A DNA stretch of 64,000 nucleotides. It comes from Stratiolaelaps scimitus. Lineage: Eukaryota; Arthropoda; Arachnida; Mesostigmata; Laelapidae. The stretch covers positions 5,193,501 through 5,257,500 of the forward strand of contig JABWDB010000021.1 in assembly GCA_019614645.1 (NCBI GenBank), in the 5' to 3' direction. Below are positions 27,059-40,129 of this stretch, in pieces (position 1 is the stretch's first letter; each line of letters opens with the position of its first letter). A program made the position numbers and the translations under genes. The notes under the pieces are model-generated. The model ran no database searches and was not told the DNA's origin. It saw only the letters and a list, made by a program, of their open reading frames with translations.

Positions 27059-29325
27059 GCATATTTCTCGTACGATCATGAGGTGTAGTTGCGAAGAGTC
27101 GAGCGGCTAAATCGGAATGGTGCATATTGTAATTGAAACTGTCACTGCGACTTCAAGTTATGACAAACACTAAAATCTATTTTCGTTCATTATACCTTTC
27201 TCCCGAGTTTGGAAAAGCTCATGACGCTGGTGGCAGGTGTTGACGCCGATTGTCTCCTTCGTCGTTGCAGGAACGTCCGACTTCATCGTTCTGTCGATTA
27301 CTTCCAATTTGCTGACAGGACGCTGCGCGAGATCAGAGAGATTTTCATTTTTCAAAACAAATTCCAAAGACGGCGAAAAAGTCAAACGCGACGCCGGTGG
27401 TGATCATACCAGAATGAATGCCCGGGGTTGCACTCGGAAAGTTTTCAGGAACAGGCATGAGTGTCGGGATCTTTCGAAACTCCCATGGCGGGATGTGCTG
27501 TCTGAGAACTCGACGAAACTACGAGTTACGGTTACGTGTCTGGATTAGCAGGAGAGGAGCTGGAGAAAGCCATGGCACCGCTATGAACAGAGAAACAGTG
27601 ATGTCCGGCAATTGCATATGCCTATGTGTTAATCACCATCACACCCTGATAATAACGTGGTGCTATTAAGGTGCTCAATGTAACCGTTAATTCTGAACGC
27701 ACGCGCGCATTGAGAACGCGAAACGTAGCGAGGGAAAAGATCGTATCACGCTTAGTGCAAACAAAGGCTTTCTAGAGAGGCCTCTTCGCTAATACTAATT
27801 TACTGGGGATACCGTGAGACGAGCCTTATTTGACACAATAAGAGACCCCTACGAGAAAAATACATGCATCTTTCATGAAGATATGCGTATACCCACATAT
27901 AAATAAACTAGTCAACTGCCAACCTTGAGATGTGGTATTCGATATACTGGGTAGACTCATTTCAAAAGTCCACAGGAAGGGACTGGTCATGTAGGATATT
28001 CGCTTCACTTTAGAATTGGGATCTTTTCAATTTGCCGTTGGTCCTTGGCAAGAGACGGTTGGGTATATTCATGTCAGTTCATGATGCTTAAAATAAAAAT
28101 ATTTTATGGAAAATGTTGTGGTAAGAGTTCATTTGGCCAAATTGGTGCACCACTTGACAGCCACACCTCAGAATTAGAACGGGTCCAAATTGGCTAGCTT
28201 CCCAGAGACACTATTCAGGAGCGCTATTTCCACGGAGTTTCGCCAACTTGACGGCCATTGTGCCGCCGACTGAAGACGCGACAACGACAGGTGAAAGCAG
28301 ACGAAGGCAGTCACATCCTCATATCTGTTTGGTGCTTTGTTAGGTTTTTGCATTGTTTTCTATTATGTACGTGGAAATTCAGGCCTGTACGTTCACACGC
28401 GGTACTTCGAAGCGCTCCTTGTTCACCACGACACCGGTAGCCCGACGTGCCATTAGGTTGGCACAACTAGAAATAGCACTTGAAACAAAATAAGACCGGG
28501 AGCAATAGCACAGAGTTTTTGGAAACACGATTCAAGTAGTGGCACAGCCAGCTCTGTCTTTTAGTTGTATATTATTGCTATTCTTTATCACTGAGTCATA
28601 GGGCCAAATGAGGCGATACTCAGATACAGGTTTGAAATTTTATACAACGCAACGGTCGAATTCTGCCAATCGAGCTCGAACGCAAAAGACAAACATTTCA
28701 ATTTGGTATTAAATATGATTATAAATATCCAGAGGTGTTTGCTGTGTAGTCTCCTAAGCCTTCTGTATTCCTTAACAGGTAGCTGCAACCCTGTAGTACC
28801 GTCAATTGACTAAAAATCCAAGGCAAGCCAGTATACGGACAGGGGGTAAGGGGTGGATTGAGAACCCTTTAGGTGGGTAGAACAAACCAACATGCGGAGC
28901 ACCCTATAATAACTACATTAAAATAACATAAAATGAATGAACACTAGATTATGTTTTTATTTGGGCGAACACAGACAGACGTATGACCCGAATAGTGAAA
29001 CTGTTTCCCACTGATCTGTATGCATATCGTATATATAAAGCCTAGAGTCAAACCACGGATCACTAGCCTTAAGCTGTCAGTTGGCAGGGACGTCGCTGCA
29101 GGCACTTTTGAGTGCTAAACCGAGCAAGCCATCGCTCGTCGGATCGTCACAGTAGAACGGCTTTGAGGGCTCCGAATAATGAATTATAAAAACTCAACTT
29201 TCTCTCTCCTCTATCCCTTTCTCTCTTGCTATGTCCCCTTTGATTTGCACAGAGGGCATCCCGTTCTCTTTAAGCCGTCCGTTTCTTTCTTTCGAAAAGC
29301 GAAAGTTTGAGTCATGTGACCAGGT

Positions 29326-29345
29326 CGCTGACCATTGAGCCAGCC
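29326..29345 (-). other. Pol III A-box-like site, minus strand
   Basis: On the minus strand the sequence reads GGCTGGCTCAATGGTCAGCG, a close match to the tRNA D-arm/A-box. No convincing B-box follows within 60 bases (only GACTCAAACTT), so it is at best a decayed tRNA-derived head. Confidence 0.35.
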
Positions 29346-30208
29346 TTCCGATAATAGAACGCTAGTCCTCTCGTGGAGTAAGTGAATTGGACTGCCCTGT
29401 ACTCGGCCACGGCTGATCTCACTTCTCCCTGACGACTCCATCTACTAGATATCGTGTCACATTGCATTGAAGTCCCTGTTCACCATCCCGTGACAAGTGG
29501 CGATGTTATAGATCGCAGTCGTCGGCTCTTCTTTGGAAACCGCGTTACACTAGATCGTCGAATCACTTTAGCGTCAAGTCTGCTCAACCTCTGTTTTCTC
29601 CTCCAATTTCCCCCACTCGTGCATCGATTGACATCGGCCAACTCGGGTTTAGACCGACGATATGGCTGGACTACCGTTGTCAAGCTGTAATTTCACATTT
29701 AGTTCATTCGCCAGGGCAATATTTGTTGGCGACGACTGACGTTACTGATGTTTTAAGCAGCTTGTTTAGTCTTCATTCGCTCTAGTCGTCGGCGTGGAAA
29801 TTTCCTCAAATCGATATAGGGATATCGGGCGTGCCTGCATCCTTGATAAATACTTACATGGAAAAACAAACGCACTAAGGCATCTGTAATATAAAGAATA
29901 ACCTACCGGTGGGAATCAATTTCAATATATGTATTTCGAGCAAGGAATTCAGTTTTGAAAATGGATCACATAATGTGAATGAAAGCAGGGAAAAGCGGTA
30001 GTGGACAACTTGGCCACATGTATTCTCTAAACTGGTACGCCGTGACCCGACAAATGCGAAGCTGACGAGAGGCTAATGAGACTCGCGATATCATCATTCG
30101 GATCTTTGTAGTTACGCCTAGCACTATGAAAGCAAGAAACAGAAATAAAGGTAAGGATAAAGGCCCCTCAATGCGCTTTAGAATTCTCGTAGCTCAAAGA
30201 CATTCATC

Positions 30209-30211
<3 letters not shown>

Positions 30212-30244
<33 letters not shown>
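30212..30244. repeat. (AG)n microsatellite
   Basis: About sixteen perfect GA units followed by TGGAG. Confidence 0.95.
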
Positions 30245-30252
<8 letters not shown>

Positions 30253-31894
30253 CCGTTCGAGACGAGATCAGAAGGAGAGGACGAGAAGGGTGTTAAATAT
30301 GCATCAGGATATCCTATGGTTATCTAACTCTGCCAACGATATGGAAATCTGTATCTGGGTATCCTGTTTATATTTATAAGGGGAGAGGATAAAGGCGAGC
30401 AGTTAACAAAAGGTTTTTAAATTGATTTTCATATGACATCTCTGGGTGACACCTCATGGACTGTGGCTCGCCTAACGCGGTCACTCTAAACAACATCAGA
30501 ATCCAGAATTTATAATATCATCGCCTGAAAACGCGATCCCTATTTCGGTCGCGGATAATTAAAAAGCAGAACACGAATCTTAATGAAAGCAGTCATGGAT
30601 GAACGCACAACATGGGCAGCGAATAAAAGGCTCTTACATAAGTATTTGAACAATGAAGAGCGCGACCATTATTCTCCGTATTTATGCGAATGAACGGTGG
30701 TGAACAATGATCTTTAATTTTGTACGCTTAAGAACCTCTATTGTGGAGGCGATCATGTAAGGATCGAGTTCACAACGACGACTTCGAGATATTCCCATCA
30801 AATGTACAACATTTGATAAGTGAACGGCATGAACACCGCCTCAAATGACCTGCTATGTTTTTGTATAATGCACTTAACCTCTAATCCTGCAACACGAATG
30901 GAGGATTTAATCAAGTGCCATCAAGGGACGAGTAAACTGAGACCATTAGATTCAACATGCGAAGAGAATTACTTCGAATTCGTTCCAAATATGATCGTAT
31001 TCTGTCATTTTCGTCATATATAGGGCTACCAAATGCAAAGCTATGCCAAAATAGTGTACTTTCAACATATTCACATTTATTTCCTTAGGTTTAAATCGTC
31101 TCAATACTGCCTTGGCTAAATCAGCCTCTCACTGCCAATGCAGCACAGTGAAAAGGAGTAGTCCAGAAGGCCTATAGACTCAAGGACATATATTAACACT
31201 CACGATGACCAAATAAATATTCCTCAACGATGAGCTGATATTAAGAACTCAACCTTCGTCATTCACTTGACGACAGCCGGGGTGACAATGGGACACTCTT
31301 TTCCATTTTATGTCCTTATGTGACTTAGCTTATTGTCTTGGTGCAATTGGAAGCTGACTACCGAAATCTGAGCGCAAATCGAAACGGCCAACGCATGTGC
31401 ATAAGTTACTCCTCCTAACCTTAAGTAGCCTCGGTTTACCTATATGTTATACAACTTGCTTATCCTTAAGTAGAGACCCAATCCAAGTCTATGAGGTTGA
31501 CAGGCGAGCGATTAACCCTTCGAAGAGAGACATAATCCACGGTTAGCGAATCTCGAGAGGGCGCCGTAGCGTACGTTCACCATGGGGGTCCTGGTGGAGA
31601 TCTAAAACGCCTTTCCAAGCAGTTGATACATAATCGTGAAGTACACGTAAATGCGATTCAAGGAGCCGTGTACCATCCTTCGAGAGACACAAAAGTATTT
31701 ATTGTCAGTAACAGTCCTCAGCAAGCCGAAAAGTCGAATCGAGACATAGAGTGATATTAATGGGTGTTTACCGCTTTAATCAGCCCACGAAACACGTTCT
31801 GTGTACGATACTATTTTGTTTGCTTTAGAAACCTTACTATTTAGCTCATTTCGAAAAGTGCGGCTTGTCATTAGAAAGTAGCTGTGACCCGCAT

Positions 31895-31914
31895 GTATAT
31901 ATATATATATATAT
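31895..31914. repeat. (TA)n microsatellite
   Basis: About ten TA units. Confidence 0.9.
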
Positions 31915-31984
31915 GTGCGAACGCCCTTATGTCTTTAGAGTGGCCTCAACGTATGGCATGTTGAGAGCGAGATTTATTCGTTTA

Positions 31985-32001
31985 GTGGAAATCGTAGCTG
32001 C
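31985..32001 (+). repeat. Target-site duplication, left copy (retroposon S2)
   Basis: GTGGAAATCGTAGCTGC is matched at 32303-32319 (GTCGAAATCGTAGCAGC) with two mismatches. The right copy starts immediately after the A-tail. Confidence 0.7.
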
Positions 32002-32302
32002 TCGAATGTTCTCTTCTGCAGTTGGAGAGAATGAGGGGTCCGGTAGAATTGCGATCGAGCCCTCTCAGTAACTTGCAAAGATCATATAACTCCCTAGGAC
32101 ACAACGGCCAGATCGCAGAGTCTAGGAGGGGGCTCTGCTGAGTCGGACGCCCCCACCCAGTGGCCAATTGTAGGCCTGTATGATCCCCGGATGGAATAGT
32201 CGAAGTAATGTTACAAGCTTTCCGAGCCATCTGGGGAGGAAGGAGGTACGCGGACCGCCCAACACGTATGTGCATCATGCATTCCCGTAATCAAAAAAAA
32301 AA
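32002..32302 (+). mobile_element. Poly(A)-tailed retroposon S2, about 301 bp
   Basis: The element ends in CATTCCCGTAATC followed by ten A residues (to 32302) and is flanked by a 17-bp near-identical direct repeat. That is the signature of LINE-driven retroposition. Its 3' segment (about 32257-32300) is shared with 59235-59270. I see no clear tRNA, 7SL or 5S head and no reverse transcriptase frame, so it could be a SINE with an unrecognised head, a 5'-truncated LINE tail, or a processed transcript. Two minus frames across it are shadows. Confidence 0.65.
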
Positions 32303-32319
32303 GTCGAAATCGTAGCAGC
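32303..32319 (+). repeat. Target-site duplication, right copy (retroposon S2)
   Basis: GTCGAAATCGTAGCAGC, partner of 31985-32001. Confidence 0.7.
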
Positions 32320-32571
32320 AAATAGAATGCGTCCTGATCCGTATCGTATAAGAACACCGTCTGGCTAGCGCCCGCTCCGTGGTGGCTATTCCATCTATGG
32401 GTAAAAGTGAATTGGTCTTCTATGTTGGCACGGTTGGATGGCTGTTGCATAGCAATGGCCATTAAAACAGCCATTCAGAGCTGACGGCAAGTGCGCTTTC
32501 ACTCAGAAAGTGATTCGGAAGACCACATACACGCTCTATACTTGATTGCCTTACGGGTCTCCTAATGCCCG

Positions 32572-32760
32572 GTGGCGTGGCCCATTCGTAGGCGTCTTGC
32601 AATCGGAGGAAACGCGTACGGGTTCGATCCCCGTCGTTGTACATTTGCATTTAAAGGGGTCCGTGTTATGAAGCAATGCCGAACGCAGCACCGTGGATAT
32701 TCACGGTGTGGCCCAGAAAATTTACTTCAGGGGTCTCCGAATCGTTGGATTGGAACGATA
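32572..32760 (+). mobile_element. SINE family S1, best copy: tRNA-like head plus body (copy 2)
   Basis: The head (32572-32644) has a D-arm-like GGCGTGGCCCATTCGTAGGC and a perfect B-box GGTTCGATCC at 32621-32630. After a short ATTTGCATTTAAA linker the body begins GGGGTCCGTGTTATGAAG and continues AAGCAATGCCG. A 7-bp stem (CACCGTG 32689-32695 with CACGGTG 32702-32708) follows, and then GGCCCAGAAAATTTACTTCAG. The same body anchors occur at 26998 and 39380, and head-like text precedes the body at 39341. No A-tail or target-site duplication is obvious; the 3' boundary is approximate. Confidence 0.7.
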
Positions 32761-35700
32761 CACCAAACGGGTTACAATTGTTATTGAAGGAATGTTCATA
32801 GATAGCGACTATCGAATCGGACTGAACTGCTCGTTGGCAAAAGAAGTTTTTTTGCAGATAACTTTAGTAACCTATTGAACTCGGCAGCGACAGGCATTCG
32901 CGTTGCTTGACAACATCAGATCAAACAAAAGCAAACCTTGTTATCGAGCTTGACACGCTAACGACACCCGGGAGTCACAACTGGCGCGACAGCCAACACT
33001 TTCAATGCACAAAAGTTACTAAACTGGTTACAACCTTAAAAGGGTCGATATTGTTGTGACTTTCAAGAGCCAGGATAATTGTCTCCGTATTGTTGTTATC
33101 CTTTAGGTCGACGCTATTAACATGCCGTAACACTATTCATATTTTATCTCTGCACGCCTTTAACTAGCGAATGGAACGACGTTTGACCAACAGAGCCAAC
33201 AACAAAAACGAATTCTAAATTTCACATACAACGATTTCTCACGGGCATCTCGGTTAGCTGATATCCCTTTTACAAGAGAACCACAAGGTGTCCCTTACTA
33301 ACTATCTTACTTTACCAACGGTGTAGACAGTTAGTGTATGAGCGCGGTCGTTGCGCTAACAAGGCCGGATACGCATTGTTGCCAGCAGAACATCCAAATT
33401 AGGGGAAATATGAAGATTCGCAGACGGTGACCCGCCTGCTAGGCCCACTTGCATTTGAATCCTTCGGTTGGCCTGGTCTCGGCAGGCCCACTAGACGGGG
33501 TATGTCAATGGTTCGTCGCAATCACACGAGACACTTTTGCCACCAGGTCATTTATCATCCGATGGATATTTAAAGGCGAAACACCATTGCAGTAACAGGA
33601 TGGCATCGCGGCCACTGAGTTACGGCAGGACTAGTGCCCATATCAGCACAATGAAACTCCACTGGACAGGAGCCACATTGCTTCTTATGCCACACACAGA
33701 CACAGAACTCAGTTCAGGAACAGTTATCATTATATTGAACGGCCAGAGGGCTACGGGTTAAGCTATGAGGCAGTTGAAAGCATCTTAAGGGCTAACTTCT
33801 GAATATGGCCAATGGAAGTAACGATCCGCCGAGATGATTTTCCTCCGAGAGCATATAACTGTTATCAAGTGTGGAAATGGGCACGTTAGGTGACTTTGTA
33901 GCATCGTGGATGAATCCCTCAAGGTATTTCCTGAGCAAAAACAGTGTCGGAAAGACATGCAACAATACATTCGGCGAATCTCACTGGAAGGGATGTCGGA
34001 GTTGTTGTGATAAAATGCGTTGCAGTAAAAATATTATATTATATAATAAATTCCTATAATAAAAAGTTAAAAAGTAGTTCTAATAATAACGACATTGTCC
34101 GTTTGTATGTGTGACTAGCTCTTATGACTCCTGTGAACAAGCAGATGTCAATTTGAACCATGAGCTGCTCGCTATGGTATAGCGGACCCCCTGAGTGCTT
34201 CCATATGATACTCGACTTGTACAGTTTGTACGGAAAAAATATAAGCTGTAAATAACGAACATTTCATTAAGGTAGGCCCGCGCTCCTTTCGGCTAAACGT
34301 GGTCTCTGGCGGATCAATCTGTTCAATACAAAAAACACCCGATCAGCAGCCCAGAAAATCATAGGCAAGTATCAATTTCTCTCGTTATCGTGTGCTCATC
34401 TATGTGAATTTTTCGATGCTTTCATGCGGTCGCTCCTGCAAAAGACCGGTGCATTGGCTATTACTGAATGCGAGGAAAGTGGTCTGTTACAATATGGCGA
34501 TCGCAAAGATAGCGATAATAGCAAGCGCGCGCACACAGCAGATTGTATCGGAGTCGCTTCAGTTATCACATGGGTAACCATGAACGCGCAGCCGAGGATG
34601 ATCTCTAGACTCGACATAGCTGCTCAACAGCTACTGGAAGCCGTAGCCAGCAAGCATGCCGGGCTCGCATTCCCTCTCCATCCTGGTGGCTCGAAGATGA
34701 ACTGCCGAATAGAATGAAAAAAAGAGCGACATTGGGATCTTTTCTATGTTGTTCTGCACCCTGATAGAGCTTGGTAGGGGAGGTTTTATGGCGTTTTACG
34801 GCTGGCGAACACTTTACGCATCGTCGGTAGCCAACCTACGAGCGGCATCCGAGTGTAGACGAAACGAGATAGCGCTGGATAGACCGCTCAAAGCATCGTG
34901 CCTGTCCACAATGCAGTTTGCCTGGAACGCGCCTGGTCTTCCACAAAGGCCCTCTCGCGAAAACTGCATCGAAAAAGCCGGGAGCGTGCGACGACGAGCC
35001 AGGGCACGTCCGATGGTGATGGGGCTTTGATATATACGCAAGAACGTAGGCAGTCTCTCCATTCGACAAGTCACGCTCAATTTGTCTCGCTATTCTCGAA
35101 ACGAATTTCTTGTTCTGGCCTGTGCTAAAATACCTATGAAAGAATATCGTGTTATGGACATACTATATCTATGAGTAAAAAAAAAACGCCTGCCAGTGAT
35201 AACGACGACCCCAAATCAAACAACAATTTCCAACGAGACCACTCAGCACTACAACAAATGGCGCAGTACGTTCGGAATCGATGTATTTCGATGAGGGTAC
35301 TATGTTAGCGCTGGGTTTTGTCCTCCGATCTCGAAAAGCATAACACGTGTCCAAATATCCCAAAGGCAACGTTTGCGGTGAAGGCGAAACTCGTATAAGG
35401 GATTCTGTTCTGTATACGACGACACACGTTTGCAACCGGCTCAATCCTGGACGTTGGTGATTTGGATCGGATTATAGGAGCCTCCCGTCAGCTGTTTATC
35501 TAAAAACAAATTAATCCAATAGTAATAATAAGCTAATTAACGTTTTGTAGGAATTCCTGCTACAAAATTGTGGTTTGTCCGGAATTTCCCGTTACGCCAA
35601 TGCAACCTGATAGCTTCGTCCATACTGGGACCTTGTAGCGTCGTTGGGAAACACGCAACAAAGTGAACTCACGGCATAGGGTGCATAGTTAGCCCGGAGT

Positions 35701-38700
35701 TATTATGCATCCTGCTGATCTTCGTAAGTCGGTGTCAAATTAAGTTTAGGTGCTCGTCCTATGGGCCTGTCAAATGGTTCGCTCGAGTCGTTCCGTGAAG
35801 TGGGCCAGCAGAAATCTGCCAGTTGGGACTTGGTGAACATCAATAAACGAAATAGTTTTCACGTCGTCATAAGCTTGAAAATGACGCGAGGAATATTATT
35901 TTAAAGGTTGGGTTTCAGTCGAAGTTGTGTACCATCAATAACTTTGGGCGAGTGTAGAGTCCTCATGAATGCTTGTGACACACGTGAGTTGTTCACCTGC
36001 AGAGATTATGGGTCGTGAATGAGGTTCAGTACAGCTAGCGAGCGGTTCATTGCTTTTATATTGTTGGGGAAGTAATTGATAATATGACACGTAACAATTC
36101 GAGAATTCCGACGGTCCTGGCCTGCCCCGGAGCGATATTGCTGAGCACATTTTATTTCTTTTGATTCCTGGATCTTCCTCGGTATTGTGCAAGGATATGA
36201 GATTAGATGGCAAATCTTGCACGACCCCATTAAGAAAGGGCTTCCCGAGTTGACATGTGGTTGAGCCGCGTTAGGATACTAAATATTCGCTTAGTATAAA
36301 ACGTATATTGTTTCTTATGTGGTTGAGCTTGTGTAACGGGATTTTTGCGTAGCTAGGACTTTTTTCAGCAAACACCAATTCCAAGCTACGGTTTCCTAGA
36401 TAAAGGTGGTACTATGTAATTTTTTCGCGTTTGACTAGCAGTCCATTCGCAATCCCATCATCCTGTATGCTTTTCAATGCACTCTTATTCGCCTCAGGTC
36501 AGATAAACAACTGCACATCATACATAGTGAGGTTGAACATTGGGTCATATACGATACCGGGTTGAACTAGCGGTGAAATAGCATCCCAAGCAGTCTTCGG
36601 AGTTTATATCGCGATTCAGTATTTTATACTACCGTCCCCTGAACCTTTTACCTGCCTTATCGTACCTGAGTGCTGTGCTATATAAGGTGTTCCAGGTGGT
36701 AGCAGCAGCAGCAGCTAAATTGACATATTAGTTTGCGTGGTACAATATGCCTCTTGATCCTGCAGATATCCAAGGGTGGGGTTGACCTATTTTTACCCTC
36801 TATCTGAGCCATAGTTTATATTATATTATTGTGTGTCCCAATATTTAGAATGACAAGTGATGCAGTGACTCCGTATCTTACTCATCGACTCGAAAATAAT
36901 TCGAGACGTGTAGCTTCCAACAGCCTCCTACTAAAATTGTCCAAAGGTATAATCTAAGCCGTTCGTATTATTTGCTGGTCAAGTTGCACCTTTAAGCGAA
37001 CATCACAAAGGCATTTCCTGTGTACCGCCCAGGTTATCCTACGCTAAAAGGAAGACTTCAATGCTTCATTTCTATCAATGTACCGCCTCTAATAGGATCC
37101 GTGATGGATGAACTACACACAGACCATGTCATCCATTGAATGACATATGCAATACAGATGTTAGTGCCACTTCTCGGTGTCGTCCCGGCTGATTGATTAT
37201 ACCAAGTAACGATATATAGTCTGATATAAGCGTACGTGTGGCATGTGCCAATCAGACTATTATAGGCGTACCATTATCCCATGCGGCATCCCTGTGATTT
37301 TCTCCTTCGAACCAATTGCTTTCTAGCGCCATATCGGGGGGTAGACAGCCAGTATTGACCTTCATACATTACTATCTCTCTCTCTCGCTCCTTCCGGGCC
37401 CAATTTCAACCCCGATTGCAAAGTCTGTCTTTGGGTACATTGGAGGAGACAAGTGGATTTTACTACCGGATCGAAGCAACATTTTCTCGACGAAGCGCCA
37501 ATGTTATTGGCAGACCTCCCAGATATGATTACAATCATTTTTGGCGGGTGCTATTTTATTGGCAGGCAGTATTGGTAAAGCTGTCACTCGTACAAGCTCA
37601 GGCCGGGTCAGACACCAATCTGCGTTCACACTTGACAATGACCAAAATCGACAGTGACGCGATTGTTAATACCTCATCTATGCATACGATTCACTCGGAT
37701 TGCACTACCATTTTGTGAAGCAGATAATATAGCCGACAGACAGCAATACGGTTATTTAAAATATAATAAAAGGCTACAATTTCCTTGTGTGAACGCAGTG
37801 AAGAGAACGGTCTTTCTCTGAGCGAATCAGAGGATTCGGGTACTGAAAAATACATCAAAGCCGTGCAATAGCTCGTGCAAAATACGAATCACATCGTTGC
37901 TTAATCAATGGCATGTCCTGCGTCCGTGTGTTCGACCTACAAACGCTTGGTCTTGCTCTGTAACCTTCTGGGAACAATAACGCTTCAACATTTTTGATTG
38001 CAGATAGACCTTGGCGCGGCGTCGCCTAAGTTGCTTTTAAGGTATCCCCTACGGGTGCTACTGACATCAAAACTGCACACAACATCACAGTTCACGACGG
38101 TTGGTTCAATCAGCAGAAATCGTGGACGCTTGAATACGATTAAAATCGCTTTTCCTACACATAGCCAAAAACAATAGCCTCAGCATAAAGCATATACAGG
38201 TCAAGCGAGACAGAGCTCATCGAACAAGGTCAAGGAATCATAAACTGGGATAAATCATCTGCACCTCTGGAAATTCACTCACCACCAACTTCGATCAAGT
38301 CCTCCGGGACCGATGCGTCCTTCAAGCGAGGCTAAGCAGCGATACCGAGGCGTCTCATAGACAGAACGAAAGCTTCTGCGAGTCAGGGATTGAAAACACG
38401 CTAATTATGGATAGTGTACGCGCCGCGTTCCATACTACGCAGCCTTAAAAAATAGTTAGAATAAACTGTTCGTTGTGACGCATAAAATGCTTTCTTGTCG
38501 TGACAGGAAGCAATCCGCTCACTCTGTACTGCATTTATAAGTCAGCCAATTACGCTAGCAATTACTCGTCCCAGTTTTGCGAACAAGAGCTGGCGAATTT
38601 TCATATTCGTCCAAATATTTGCTCCGTGCTCGTTGGTGCCACCGCCTGTTCTAAGCGGCTTTGAAATGCTTTCTCACTCAGTGGAGCGGGTATTTTTGTT

Positions 38701-39337
38701 ATTGTGCCTTGTGAGCAGGGCGATGACACGAACTAAACTATTGCAGTTATTTCCATCAAAATCCCTTAGATAATGATCGATTCCCTGAGGAATGGAACAG
38801 CTGCAGGGCTCAAACGACGAACAACCACATACAATACAGAGGATCACAGCCGAGGGCCAGCAACCTACCCACCATAGTCTGACATCGTTTGGACGTAGTG
38901 TCTGCAGGTGCAAGCACCCACAGTCGGAAGAGGACGGAACATAAGGAGAATATGATGAGTTTAAATTTAATTTGATGAATCGGGTTTAAATTTGAAGAAA
39001 TAAAACTTTATTTAGAAATTATTGCAGGCAACTAATAGATGAACTCGATGGAACGAGGTAATTAATATGATACCATCAGAAATCTTGTTGTCTGAACAAT
39101 CTAGATTGTCCAAAGGGAAAACCTCTGCTACCTAAAAAATAATCTAATTAGTGCTCGTCATTCTGTATCAATCAAAATCATTGAAGTGTTTGTATATATA
39201 CGTTTCGTGCCAGATTATATAATGAGTGATGGATGCTCTGTATATAAACGACAGAATCGTACAGAGTGACATGAAATCAGTATCGTGAAACTGGTTTTTG
39301 CTGGACTGTTCTTCTAAGTTAGACTTGAGAGGTCGAT
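32761..39337. other. non-coding stretch, no supported gene
   Basis: Frames between 34392 and 35128 on both strands are locally GC-richer, but they contradict each other and have no recognisable domain or splice-site pair. Short CAG units occur at about 36700-36716 and a CT-rich patch at 37375-37390. Nothing else is supported. Confidence 0.45.
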
Positions 39338-39475
39338 CATGGTGCATTCGTGAGAGCTTTGTAATCGGAGAAGACACGGGGTCCGTCTTATGAAGCAATA
39401 CCGTAGACTTTAAATGTTTAACGCTAAGGGTCAGCCTGGAAAATTGACTTATTTCAGATTCGAAAGGCGGATAGA
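39338..39475 (+). mobile_element. SINE family S1, copy 3
   Basis: Head-like text GGTGCATTCGTGAGAG...TTTGTAATCGGAGAAG (39341-39372) aligns with the D-arm to anticodon part of the copy at 32572. The T-arm/B-box is deleted, so GGGGTCCGTCTTATGAAG follows directly after GACAC. The second anchor GTCAGCCTGGAAAATTGACTT is at about 39429-39449. This copy shows that head and body travel together. Confidence 0.65.
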
Positions 39476-40043
39476 TGCATTTTGTTAGCTTTCACTCTGG
39501 GGTGTGACGATATTAGATCGGGAGGTACAAACATCGTTTACTTCATTGGAGGGACACCTTTTTTTTTATTTTTGTTTTATAAGGGGGTGTGTTGGCATGC
39601 AATGCATGTGAACACCATGACCGCTCCCCCTTATGGAACTGTTGACGATGTTCAACAGCACCATCCTTCCCGGTATCGCTTAGCGCATTCTTCAGTAAGG
39701 GTGGTGAGATGTGTACAAGCCCAGCCACGAGCACCACACATCCTCCTCACCGTATGGACATGACGTGGTTAGCTGACTCTCAGCTGCTTCCCTTCTCTCT
39801 CACGCTCTCAAGACCACACTTTTCTCTCAAGACCTCTGTCCACTTCACGTCTGTGAACAATTACTGTGGTCAATAGGGTGTCTGTAGAAATCCCCGTGTA
39901 TGTAAACATGCAGTATTTATGACGCATACAGGGGGTGTACGGTGCCTTCCTTTCTGCAGAGTGGTAGCTGTGCCGCAGACCACATTAGTTGCCACTACTA
40001 CTTAACAAACCTTATTACGGAGATACTGCCCATAAAAGTAAAT

Positions 40044-40129
40044 ATGGCTCCACTCAGATTTGAACATCAGACTCCACAAAACTCCCTTTTTTTACTGCCT
40101 ACCCTGTCCACCACGCCATGCCCGCAGGC
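40044..40129 (-). ncRNA. tRNA-like sequence, minus strand
   Basis: Read on the minus strand it begins ATGGCGTGGTGGACAGGGTA (A-box-like) and contains GTTCAAATCT at 40065-40056, a good B-box. The first five bases ATGGC pair perfectly with the last five, GCCAT, giving part of an acceptor stem. The middle is a T/A-rich run and the anticodon arm does not fold cleanly. This is probably a decayed tRNA-derived element rather than a working tRNA. Confidence 0.45.

Larger units (their letters stand above)
27059..31984. other. non-coding stretch
   Basis: No supported gene. It contains the (AG)n tract at 30212-30244 and a minus-strand A-box-like site at 29326-29345. The overlapping frames at 27170-27669 and 29229-29690 lie on both strands and show no domain. 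Confidence 0.45.

Noticed and set aside
34392..35128. Cluster of overlapping frames on both strands
   Set aside because: Mutually contradictory, no domain, no splice pairs; probably due to locally higher GC.
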